From Sphingomonas hankookensis (GTDB taxonomy: Bacteria; Pseudomonadota; Alphaproteobacteria; Sphingomonadales; Sphingomonadaceae): a DNA stretch of 64,000 bases. Below the pieces are notes generated by a model. That model made no database searches. It was not told the origin of the DNA and saw only the letters and a list, made by a program, of their open reading frames with translations. Within the stretch, counting starts at the first letter, position 1; every line of letters starts with the position of its first letter. Below are positions 56,552 through 64,000 of the stretch, in pieces. The position numbers and the translations under genes are program-made. The DNA lies in assembly GCF_028551275.1 (NCBI RefSeq), contig NZ_CP117025.1, forward strand, positions 1,359,501 through 1,423,500, read 5' to 3'.

Positions 56552-58403
56552 GGAACAGCGCCGTTTCGGCCGTCAGGACGGTGGGGGCGGTGAGCGCGCG
56601 GTCGAGATAGAGGTTGCGGGCTTCGCACGAGGTTTCGGCGACCAGCAGGCAGCTGTGGCAGGCGGCACCGCTCAGCGCGCGTTCGTCGCTATGGTGGTCG
56701 GGGTCGTGCTCGGCGCAGATCGGGTCGCCCGAGCATAGCGCCAGCCGGTCGAGCGCGCGTTCGGCGATGGCGCCGAGGCGGGGGAGGACGGCGACGAGGC
56801 CGCCCAGCGTCCCCTGCGCGCCGGTCGAGGCGGTGTAGAGCAGCAGGCCGTAGCGTGGGCCGTCTTCTTCGAGCACGGCGTAGAGGCGCTCTTTCAGCGC
56901 GGTGGCGGGGTAGCCGCAGTCGAGCGCGATCTCGTTCATCAGCGCGTGGGAGAAGCCGTGCATCGCGTAATAGGCGAGGTTCGGGAAGCGCAGCTTGTCG
57001 CCATAGGCCTGTCCCTGGCGCCAGCGTTCCCAGCCGCTCCACAAGGCTTCGTGACGGGCGGTGACGGTGGGGCGGGCGAGCCAGGCGGCGATGGCTTCGG
57101 GGTCAAAGCGCAGGAAGATGCCTTCGCCCAGCTGTTCGACGGCGGGGAGCCAGTCGAGGTCGTGGGCGAGGGCGGCGCCTTCGACCGCGACGTGCAGTTC
57201 CTCGAGGTCGCCGTCGATCGCGGTCGGGGCGGCTTCGAAGCGGGTGAAGCCATAGAGGCAGGCAACCTCGCGCAACCGGTGCACCGCGACGACCGAGGCG
57301 ATCGGGGCGAGGCGCGGGCGGTCGCCGTCCCATGCATCGCGCGGCAGGGTGCGGGCGTGGAGGCGGGCGTCGGGGGCGTCGGTGCCGATCTCCGCGAGGC
57401 CGGAGGCGAGGAGGTCGAATTCGGCGACCTTGGGTGCCTTGGCGAGGGTCTGGTGGCCCGTCGCGCGCAGTTGCGCTACGCGGGCGACGATTTCGGTGTC
57501 GCTCCATCCCTCCAGCGCCGCTCGGAGCGACGGGTTGGCGCGGCGGGCGAGGGTCATTTCGGCTTCGGTCGTGACCCAGTCGATCGCGTCCATCTGCCCC
57601 TCGACCAGCCGGGTCAGTTCGTCCTCGGCGGCGGGGAGCGAGATGACGGTCAGCACCTGCGGGAAATAGGCGTTGGTCGCGGTACGGGTGAGGAAGCGGA
57701 GATTTTCGCCGCATTCCGCATCGTCCTTGTTCAGCCATGGCCGTCGTCCGCGACATTTGCCGAAGCGTCCATCGGCCTGGGCATCGCGCAGCGACAGCGA
57801 TGCGCCGCAGCCGCAGGTGATGCGGGTCGAGGCGGGATCGCCCGAGGTGCCGCGCTCCTCCAGCCAGAGCGGCTGCACGCAGCGGCCGGGCTGGTCGACA
57901 TGGACGGCGTAGGACCAGTCGATGTCCTGCAAATGCCCCTTGTGACAGCCCGCGACGAAGCGGATCGGGGTGACGGGTACGCGGCAGCCGTCATCGTCGG
58001 TGAAGTCTGCCCGCCCCTTCGGATTGAGGTCCTGCCAGCGGACGAGGCGGCGGCGGCGGATGTCGCCCTTCGTCTCCGCATCGCGCGCGACGAACCATGC
58101 GGGGAAGATACGCGCCTCGATCCCCGGCGGCTCGCCCGTACCGCTGCGTCCCTCGTCATCGGCAGGCGGGGTGCGCAGGGTCAGCTGCACGTCGTCGGCG
58201 AGCCGCCCGGTCGCCCGCAACAGCGTTTCGAGCACGGCGGTCGCACGCGGTTCGTGGACCGGACGCCAGCTGCCGCGTTCGCGCATGTGCCACAGGTCCA
58301 GCCCGCCGATCACGACCGATCGCGTGGGCAGGTCGACCATCGCGCCGGGACCGAAACCGAAGACCAGCTGCGACTGGCGAAGGGTAATGCGCTTGCCGCT
58401 CAT
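56544..58403 (-). CDS. drmB: DISARM protein DrmB (DUF1998/MZB zinc-binding domain)
   Basis: The 619-residue protein starts with LRQSQLVFGFGPGAMVDLPT, the recognised DrmB-like opening. It has a DUF1998-type C-terminus with zinc cysteines (ACHSCLLVAETSCEARNLYLD) and earlier paired Cys residues (CGCGASL). DrmB partners the DrmA helicase in DISARM anti-phage defence. Start and stop overlap drmA (4 bases) and cse1 (8 bases), so one transcript spans both systems. Confidence 0.86.
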   Translation of the reverse strand: MSGKRITLRQSQLVFGFGPGAMVDLPTRSVVIGGLDLWHMRERGSWRPVHEPRATAVLETLLRATGRLADDVQLTLRTPPADDEGRSGTGEPPGIEARIFPAWFVARDAETKGDIRRRRLVRWQDLNPKGRADFTDDDGCRVPVTPIRFVAGCHKGHLQDIDWSYAVHVDQPGRCVQPLWLEERGTSGDPASTRITCGCGASLSLRDAQADGRFGKCRGRRPWLNKDDAECGENLRFLTRTATNAYFPQVLTVISLPAAEDELTRLVEGQMDAIDWVTTEAEMTLARRANPSLRAALEGWSDTEIVARVAQLRATGHQTLAKAPKVAEFDLLASGLAEIGTDAPDARLHARTLPRDAWDGDRPRLAPIASVVAVHRLREVACLYGFTRFEAAPTAIDGDLEELHVAVEGAALAHDLDWLPAVEQLGEGIFLRFDPEAIAAWLARPTVTARHEALWSGWERWRQGQAYGDKLRFPNLAYYAMHGFSHALMNEIALDCGYPATALKERLYAVLEEDGPRYGLLLYTASTGAQGTLGGLVAVLPRLGAIAERALDRLALCSGDPICAEHDPDHHSDERALSGAACHSCLLVAETSCEARNLYLDRALTAPTVLTAETALFRD

Positions 58404-61400
58404 GCCATGTCTCCTGCGCCGCTGACCCGTTCGCCGTTCGGCCCGCGCGGCTTGACCAGCACGCCGGGTTCGACGTCGCGCATGCTGTAGCCTGCCTGGA
58501 ACCGCCGGTGGGCGGGCGACAGATTGGACAATGCGGGATCGAGCGGCGGGTGGAGCAGCCGGTGCGGGCGGTCGTCATAGGTGAAGCGCCCGCCGGCCAT
58601 CGTGCCTTCGTCGGCGAGCATCATCCAGTCGTCGAGCAAGCCATCGACGGTCGCCGCCAGCCGGTCGCGTCCGCCGTCGATGGTTGCGGGCGCGCGCTCG
58701 ACCAGATGCGCGACCACCGCCGCGCGGGTGTCGGGTGCGTTGGCGAGGGCGGCGACGGCGGCGGAGGGCGTCAACGACGGGTCGAGATGGCGGGCGATGG
58801 CGACGACCACGGCGGCGAGCGACCGGTCGAGCGCGCGCGCCGACCATGGCGTCACGCTGGTCGCCTCCACCGCGCGGTAGAAGGTGTCATGGAAATGGGT
58901 GAATTGTTCGAAGTGCATGCGGTCGCGCGGGCGATGGACGTTGAGCACGACGGCGACGAGGCCGGGGCGGGCGGGGTTGCGGCCGACGCGGCTGGTCGCC
59001 TGAATATATTCCGCCGCCGTCTTGGGTTGGCCCTGCACCAGCATCAGCCCCAGGCGGTCGATGTCGAGGCCGACCGAGATCATGTTGGTCGCCAGCGCCA
59101 CGTCGACCGGTTCGCCGGTGCCGTCGAAGCGGGTTTCCAGCCGGGCCTTGGCCGCCGCGACCTGATCGGTCGAGACGCGTGAGGTGAGTTCGACCGGTTC
59201 CCCCAAGCTGCGGTTGCCGAAGGGGTGGTCGACCGGTTCGATCCGGCGGCGGCGGTCGCCATAGTCGGTCAGGCGCGCGGCGACCTCATCCTCGACGATC
59301 CGGCGCGCGCCGCCCAGTTCGCGCAGCGCGTTGAAATAGCAGAGCGCGGTGCGATAGGCGTCGGCGTCCCCTTCGGCATCGGCCAGCCCCTGCGCCGCGC
59401 CCAGCAAGGTCACCAGCGTTTGCAGGAACACCAGCTTCGGCCCGCGCCCCGCCGCCGCGATGCCGACATACCAGCGCGCCGGATCGTCGGCGCTTTCGGG
59501 CTTGGTCAAGGCGAAGAAGCTGTCGCGGCGGTCGATGCCGGGCGGCGGGAAGATGCGGGTATCGTGGCGGTCGAACAGCGCGCGGATCTGATCGCGGGCG
59601 CGACGGACGGTGGCGGTCGACGCGATGATCTTCGGCCGGACGCGCTGTCCGTCGATCCGGCGCGAGGCGAGGCGGTCGATCGCCGCTTCGTAGAGGCCCG
59701 CGACGGTGCCCAAGGGGCCGGAGATCAGGTGCAGTTCGTCCTGCACCACGAGGTCGGGGGGCAGGAGCCGGTGGCCGTTGTCGAGCGCGCGGCCCTTCCC
59801 CGGTTCGGCGGCGCCGTAGAAGCCGTCCGCATCGGCGCGATCGACATGGCCGAAGAATGCGCCGGCCGCGCCGTTCCATGGCAGCGCGGCGAATTTGTCG
59901 ACGGTCGCGATCAGGAAGGCGGGCAGGCGGCGATAGATCGCCTCGTCCACCGTCACGATCGGCAGGGGGCGGTCGCCGGTGAACGGGCAGTCATGGTTGA
60001 CGCAGCGCAGTTCGAGATTGGTCGGCGCGTCGCTGTTCGGCACGCAGCGAAAGCTCTGCGGCGTGAAGGCGGTGTCGCACCACGGACATGCCTTGATCGG
60101 GGCGGGGGCGCGGGAGTCGCGGCCGCTGGTATAGGCGCGGACCCGTTTGACGGCGGTGCCTTCGGTCTTGTCGCCCTTGCGCCCCAGCCGGTTGGGGCTG
60201 GCGTCCGATCCGACCCATAGCCCGATTTCGATCGGCCAGTCACCAAGCAGCGGGCGGGCGGATGCGTCGCGATAGTCGGGTCCGGTGCGCAGCAGTTCGA
60301 GCGCGCAGACGAGCCCGGCGGCGCGGCCCAACTGGTCGAGCGTCAGCAGGCGCAGCGTATAGCGCATGATGACCGCGACGCCGGCACCGAGCAGCCCGCT
60401 GGCCCCCAGCCGCCGGAGCGCGATGGTGAAGGCGGCGAGGCCGAGATACGCCTCGGTCTTGCCGCCGCCGGTCGGAAAGAACAGCAGGTCGGCGGTGTCG
60501 CGGTCGGGGTGACGCGGATCGGCCATGCCCGACAGGTTGAGCAGGAGGAAGGCGAGCTGGAACGGCCGCCAGGTCGGCTGGGTGTCGGTCGGGCGGCGGG
60601 CGCGGGTCGCATCAGCGACCGCGCGGTTGGCGATGGCGAAGGCGCTTCGGACGGTGGCGTCGCGTTCGAGCAACGCGATGCCGGCAGCGATGCGGTCGCA
60701 TGCTTCGGCCTGATCGGCGATCAGTTGCTGCGCGGTGCGGACCCGTTGGGGTGCGGTAGCGATGTCGGGGGCGGTGGTCGCAGCGTGCTGGTCGGACGAC
60801 CAGGTGCGATAGGCGGTGACGAGCGGTTGCAGGGCGATGGCCAGTGCCGTGCCGTCGCCGGCGAGGCCGGACAGGGCGTCCATGCCGAAGGTGACGTCGG
60901 GGACGGGTGCCGCCACCGTCCGCTCGACCGCTGCGCGCGGCAGATGGGTGGTGTGGACGCTTCGGACCGCGCCATCGGGGTCGGCGACATGGCCGGTGGC
61001 GCAGCCGAGGCCGACCGCATAGGCCGCGCTGTCGCGATAGTGCAGGTCGGCAAGCTGGTCGTCCCAATCGTCGCGGGCGATGCGCGACAGGTCGTGCTGC
61101 GCGACGAAGCCGGTGGCGCATGTCAGCGTCAGGCGCACCTGATAGGCGTAAGCGAGGTCGCGGTAGCGCGAGGGTGGCTCCAGCCGTTTGTTGACGAGGA
61201 AGACCGTCACGACCTGCACGGCGCGCGTCGTGCCATCGGCGCGGCGCAGCGCGAACGGGCGGGCGCGGATGGCGAGTTCGAGCGCGCCGCCGGGGCGGGC
61301 GGTAGCGGCCGATCCGACGAGGGGCATACGGGCGATCCCGTCCGCCTCGCGCGGGATGCGCAGCGTTTCGGTGGCGTGGCGGGGCACGCGCCGCCAGCCG

Positions 61401-61846
61401 ACCGGTGCGCCATGCGGTTCGGCCCCGCTTTCCAGCATGTCGGGCGGCAGCGGCGGTTCGGGGGCATAGTCGCCCCAGTCGATCGTGACCGACAGCGTGT
61501 CGACCGAGGCATCGACCATGGTCGATAGGCCGATGGTGCCGGGCAGGAAGCGGCGCCGCGCGGCGGGTGTTTCGGGTTCGTCGTGATCGCCTGCCGCACC
61601 GCCCGCGCCGAACCCTTCGTCGGGGAGCAGGCCGTCGATCTCGTCCCATTCGGCGTCGGGGGTGTCGCTGTTCTCGGCGGTCAGTTCGCCGGAGGGGGCG
61701 ATATAGCCCGACAGATACCAGCGCGACGGGCTTTCGCCCGGTGGCAGGCGTTCGGTGGCGAGGTCGGCATCCTCCGCCTCGCTGGGGCCGATCAGGTTGC
61801 GCCGGAGCCGCGCGACCAGTTCGTCGCGTACTCGTGCCGCGTTCAT
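58400..61846 (-). CDS. drmA: DISARM helicase DrmA
   Basis: This 1,148-residue SF2 helicase has a long N-terminal region with WYLSGYIAPSGELTAEN. It then shows Walker A FFPTGGGKTEAYLG near residue 460, a CxxC zinc pair (CPWCD), Walker B VVQDELHLISGPLG near 700, and motif VI QATSRVGRNP near 950. DrmA with DrmB forms the core DISARM complex that loads onto foreign DNA. Tight overlaps join it to drmMI and drmB. Confidence 0.88.
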   Translation of the reverse strand: MNAARVRDELVARLRRNLIGPSEAEDADLATERLPPGESPSRWYLSGYIAPSGELTAENSDTPDAEWDEIDGLLPDEGFGAGGAAGDHDEPETPAARRRFLPGTIGLSTMVDASVDTLSVTIDWGDYAPEPPLPPDMLESGAEPHGAPVGWRRVPRHATETLRIPREADGIARMPLVGSAATARPGGALELAIRARPFALRRADGTTRAVQVVTVFLVNKRLEPPSRYRDLAYAYQVRLTLTCATGFVAQHDLSRIARDDWDDQLADLHYRDSAAYAVGLGCATGHVADPDGAVRSVHTTHLPRAAVERTVAAPVPDVTFGMDALSGLAGDGTALAIALQPLVTAYRTWSSDQHAATTAPDIATAPQRVRTAQQLIADQAEACDRIAAGIALLERDATVRSAFAIANRAVADATRARRPTDTQPTWRPFQLAFLLLNLSGMADPRHPDRDTADLLFFPTGGGKTEAYLGLAAFTIALRRLGASGLLGAGVAVIMRYTLRLLTLDQLGRAAGLVCALELLRTGPDYRDASARPLLGDWPIEIGLWVGSDASPNRLGRKGDKTEGTAVKRVRAYTSGRDSRAPAPIKACPWCDTAFTPQSFRCVPNSDAPTNLELRCVNHDCPFTGDRPLPIVTVDEAIYRRLPAFLIATVDKFAALPWNGAAGAFFGHVDRADADGFYGAAEPGKGRALDNGHRLLPPDLVVQDELHLISGPLGTVAGLYEAAIDRLASRRIDGQRVRPKIIASTATVRRARDQIRALFDRHDTRIFPPPGIDRRDSFFALTKPESADDPARWYVGIAAAGRGPKLVFLQTLVTLLGAAQGLADAEGDADAYRTALCYFNALRELGGARRIVEDEVAARLTDYGDRRRRIEPVDHPFGNRSLGEPVELTSRVSTDQVAAAKARLETRFDGTGEPVDVALATNMISVGLDIDRLGLMLVQGQPKTAAEYIQATSRVGRNPARPGLVAVVLNVHRPRDRMHFEQFTHFHDTFYRAVEATSVTPWSARALDRSLAAVVVAIARHLDPSLTPSAAVAALANAPDTRAAVVAHLVERAPATIDGGRDRLAATVDGLLDDWMMLADEGTMAGGRFTYDDRPHRLLHPPLDPALSNLSPAHRRFQAGYSMRDVEPGVLVKPRGPNGERVSGAGDMA

Positions 61847-64000
61847 GCCATCCGCTCCATTTTCGCGCGTTCCTCGTTCAGTCGCAGCAGCCGGGCCAGC
61901 ACCGCATCGCGAAACGGCGCGTTCCAGAACAGACGGCCCCGGTAGCGGTGGTCGTCTTCGGTGTCGGGAGCGAGGAAGACCGGCGCGGCCTGCGCGGCAA
62001 GGTCGTCCCAGCCATAGGCGGACAGCACCGCGCGATCGATGGCGGCGTGCAGGTCGCGAAGCTCCACGATGTCGGCGTCGGTGTCGGTTGCCCGGTGGAA
62101 GCGGTTATAGGTCGGGGTCATGCCCTGATCGCGCGCGATCATCAGTTGCGCGCGGTGGTCGTGGTAGGACTTGCCGGCGGCTTCGAGGGTGGGGTCGGTG
62201 TCGAAGGCTGGCGGCAGGGGGAAGGTTTCGAAGCAGTCGGACGGGGTGTAGCGCAGATCGTCCTTCATCGAGGATGCGAAGGCGCGTGCCCAGACTTCGT
62301 GGACACGGGATTGCAGCGTGGCGAAGGCGGCCATGGAGTCGAAGGCGAGTACCGACAGGGTGTTACCGAAAAGGCCGTTATTGCCGACGCGGACCAGCGC
62401 CCAGTGCGGGGTCGCAGCGCAGCTTGTCACGAACAGACTACTCAGCCTGCGGGTAGCAGCATACAGGCCGGGTCGAGGCGCTTCGTAAAGCCACCAGCGA
62501 TCGCGCGTGCGCGGATTGCGCACCGTGTCCCGATACGGCTTCACCACGTTCCGAAGCAGCTCGACTGCTTCGGGAAACCTCGTTTCAGCTTCCTCCAACG
62601 ATAGACCGGTAAGGTCGATGGCGTAGCGGAAGGGACGATGGTGAGGGTCGTTATAAACTTCCTCACCGCCCAAGAAGGAGCGGATGACCGCCCGCGATGC
62701 CGGTGCGCGCGCAAGTAGTGCGTGCATGGCGGCGATGGTGTTGTCCGGGCTTGCCGGCTTGTCGTCGCGGAACAGGAAGCCAGGGCCGTAAACCTTTGTG
62801 CCTTCGAAAGCCGTGCCTGCATTGGCCTGCAATTTAGTTGGTGATCCATCCAGATCGCCCTCCATCAGATAGGCCGAGATGCGGCGGACCGGGCGGCCGT
62901 CGAGGATGGGCGGGGTCGTCGTCGCTCCCTTCGTGACGAAGACCTGTGCGACGACGACCGCCGCTTCGCCTTCCCAGACGTGGCGGCTGACGGCGCGGGT
63001 GATGGTGCCGCCGTCGGCGAGGATGCGGGTGAGGCCGGTGTCGCGGGTGTCGCCCTGCCGGATGGTGTTGGTCGCGATCAGGCCAAACGCGCCGCCGATG
63101 CGCAACAGGCTGAACGCGCGGCGGAAGAAATGGGCGGCGAGATCGGCATTGCCGTGCGCGCCGTCGTGCAGCGTCTTGAGCCAGTCGGGATAGGCGGCGG
63201 CATTGCCCGCCGCGATGGTGTTCTTGCCGGCGAAGGGCGGGTTGCCGATGATCGCGTCAAATCCGGGATTGGGGCGGCTGAAAACGTCCTCGAACGCGAG
63301 TTCCCAGTGGAACGCCTCGATCCCGATCGGGGGAGCGCGGAGAGCCGCCTGCCATGTCGCCAGTTGCGCCCAGCTTTCGGGGGTGGGGGCGAGGACGCAT
63401 TGCTGCACCTCGGCCAGTTTTGCCGCGCGGTCGCGGGTCTTGTTGGCGGCGAAGTAGGACCAGAGTATCGCATCGGCGACGAGATGCGCCCGGGTGAGCG
63501 CGGTGGTTGCCGCCCGGTGCCGGCGTTCCTGCGCGGCATAGGGGGCGATCTCCGCCTCCTGCCGCATCAGCCGGCGCAGTTCGGCGGCGGCGTCGATGCC
63601 GTCGCGCACGATCGCCTCGACAAAGCCGTGCTGGCGCGAGACGCGGTCCCAGGTCACCGCGACGATCTTTGGATTGGGCAGGCCGACCAGGCTGTCGCCC
63701 GAGCGCAGTACCGCGTCGAGAAAGGTGAATTCGTGCGCGCTGGCCAGCGTCTCCAGCCAGAGCGAGAGTTTCGCCAGGTCGATGGCGAGGGGGTTGCGGT
63801 CGACGCCGCGCAGGCAGTGCTGCGCCACCAGCCGCTTGGCATGCAGCAGTTCGTCCTCGTCCGCCGGGATGGTCGGGCGCTGCGCGGGCCAGCGGGTCCA
63901 GGCGGCGACGAGGCGTTCGCCGAGCTGGCGGCACGCCTCCACCAGGAACGCGCCCGATCCGGCGGCGGGGTCGCAGACCTTCAGGTCGATCACGTCGGCG
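61843..64000 (-). CDS. drmMI: DISARM adenine-specific methyltransferase DrmMI, C-terminal part
   Basis: At least 719 residues are in the window; the N-terminus lies beyond position 64000. The visible part begins within the SAM-binding motif DPAAGSGAFLVEACRQLG and shows the catalytic motif NPPFAGKN, typical of N6-adenine methylases of the type IIG/BREX-like kind. A target-recognition region follows, with YEAPRPGLYAATRRLSSLFV. In class 1 DISARM this enzyme marks host DNA as self and precedes drmA. Its stop overlaps drmA by four bases. Confidence 0.85.
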   Translation of the reverse strand, partial: ADVIDLKVCDPAAGSGAFLVEACRQLGERLVAAWTRWPAQRPTIPADEDELLHAKRLVAQHCLRGVDRNPLAIDLAKLSLWLETLASAHEFTFLDAVLRSGDSLVGLPNPKIVAVTWDRVSRQHGFVEAIVRDGIDAAAELRRLMRQEAEIAPYAAQERRHRAATTALTRAHLVADAILWSYFAANKTRDRAAKLAEVQQCVLAPTPESWAQLATWQAALRAPPIGIEAFHWELAFEDVFSRPNPGFDAIIGNPPFAGKNTIAAGNAAAYPDWLKTLHDGAHGNADLAAHFFRRAFSLLRIGGAFGLIATNTIRQGDTRDTGLTRILADGGTITRAVSRHVWEGEAAVVVAQVFVTKGATTTPPILDGRPVRRISAYLMEGDLDGSPTKLQANAGTAFEGTKVYGPGFLFRDDKPASPDNTIAAMHALLARAPASRAVIRSFLGGEEVYNDPHHRPFRYAIDLTGLSLEEAETRFPEAVELLRNVVKPYRDTVRNPRTRDRWWLYEAPRPGLYAATRRLSSLFVTSCAATPHWALVRVGNNGLFGNTLSVLAFDSMAAFATLQSRVHEVWARAFASSMKDDLRYTPSDCFETFPLPPAFDTDPTLEAAGKSYHDHRAQLMIARDQGMTPTYNRFHRATDTDADIVELRDLHAAIDRAVLSAYGWDDLAAQAAPVFLAPDTEDDHRYRGRLFWNAPFRDAVLARLLRLNEERAKMERMA

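Noticed and set aside
56551..58403. Cas3 hidden inside drmB or drmA
   Set aside because: Neither protein shows an HD-nuclease motif, and both match DISARM families across their length; DrmA is a helicase but lacks the Cas3 HD domain.

Overview
The window is high-GC, densely coded DNA, most like an alphaproteobacterium of the order Sphingomonadales. The evidence is two large TonB-dependent receptors, a Flp/Cpa pilus locus, an archaeal-type prolyl-tRNA synthetase of about 510 residues, split glycine dehydrogenase subunits and the dispersed palindromic repeats. The order is inferred from protein character; no 16S rRNA gene is present.

Positions 1-32,800 are ordinary chromosome. Reverse-strand Flp pilus genes (cpaE fragment, cpaD, cpaC, cpaB, with cpaA nearby) are followed by an alpha/beta hydrolase, a DauA-like FAD oxidase and a ketoglutarate-semialdehyde dehydrogenase. 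Next come a reverse-strand ispH-thrB-rnhA-spermidine-synthase-like operon and the gcvT-gcvH-gcvPA-gcvPB operon behind a tandem glycine riboswitch. The rest of this part holds transporters, proS, rnr, a DUF389 protein, a soluble CBS-containing chemoreceptor, an MsbA-like ABC exporter and an intracellular PHA depolymerase. Gaps between genes are filled with palindromic repeats.

Positions 32,800-47,250 are accessory. A tRNA-Gln gene is followed by a phage-type integrase gene cut off by a complete IS21-family element (istA/istB). Next are an Lrp-type regulator, a TonB receptor, a flavin monooxygenase and a DUF1826 gene behind a Zur-like operator. A four-gene reverse-strand operon follows (TonB receptor, Na+/solute symporter, murQ, GntR regulator), which looks like a system for taking up and breaking down amino sugars from peptidoglycan.

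Positions 47,250-64,000 are a defence island and the most interesting part. A type I-E CRISPR array (51 clear repeats plus one decayed terminal repeat) lies beside a short AT-rich leader. On the reverse strand, the cas2-cas1-cas6e-cas5e-cas7e-cse2-cse1 genes are in standard I-E order, but no cas3 is present. Where cas3 normally stands, cse1 instead overlaps drmB, which overlaps drmA, which overlaps a drmMI-type methyltransferase running off the window. A class 1 DISARM system and a type I-E Cascade thus appear to form one continuous operon, with the Cascade genes sitting where drmC would be. One spacer is a near-verbatim piece of tRNA-Val(UAC).
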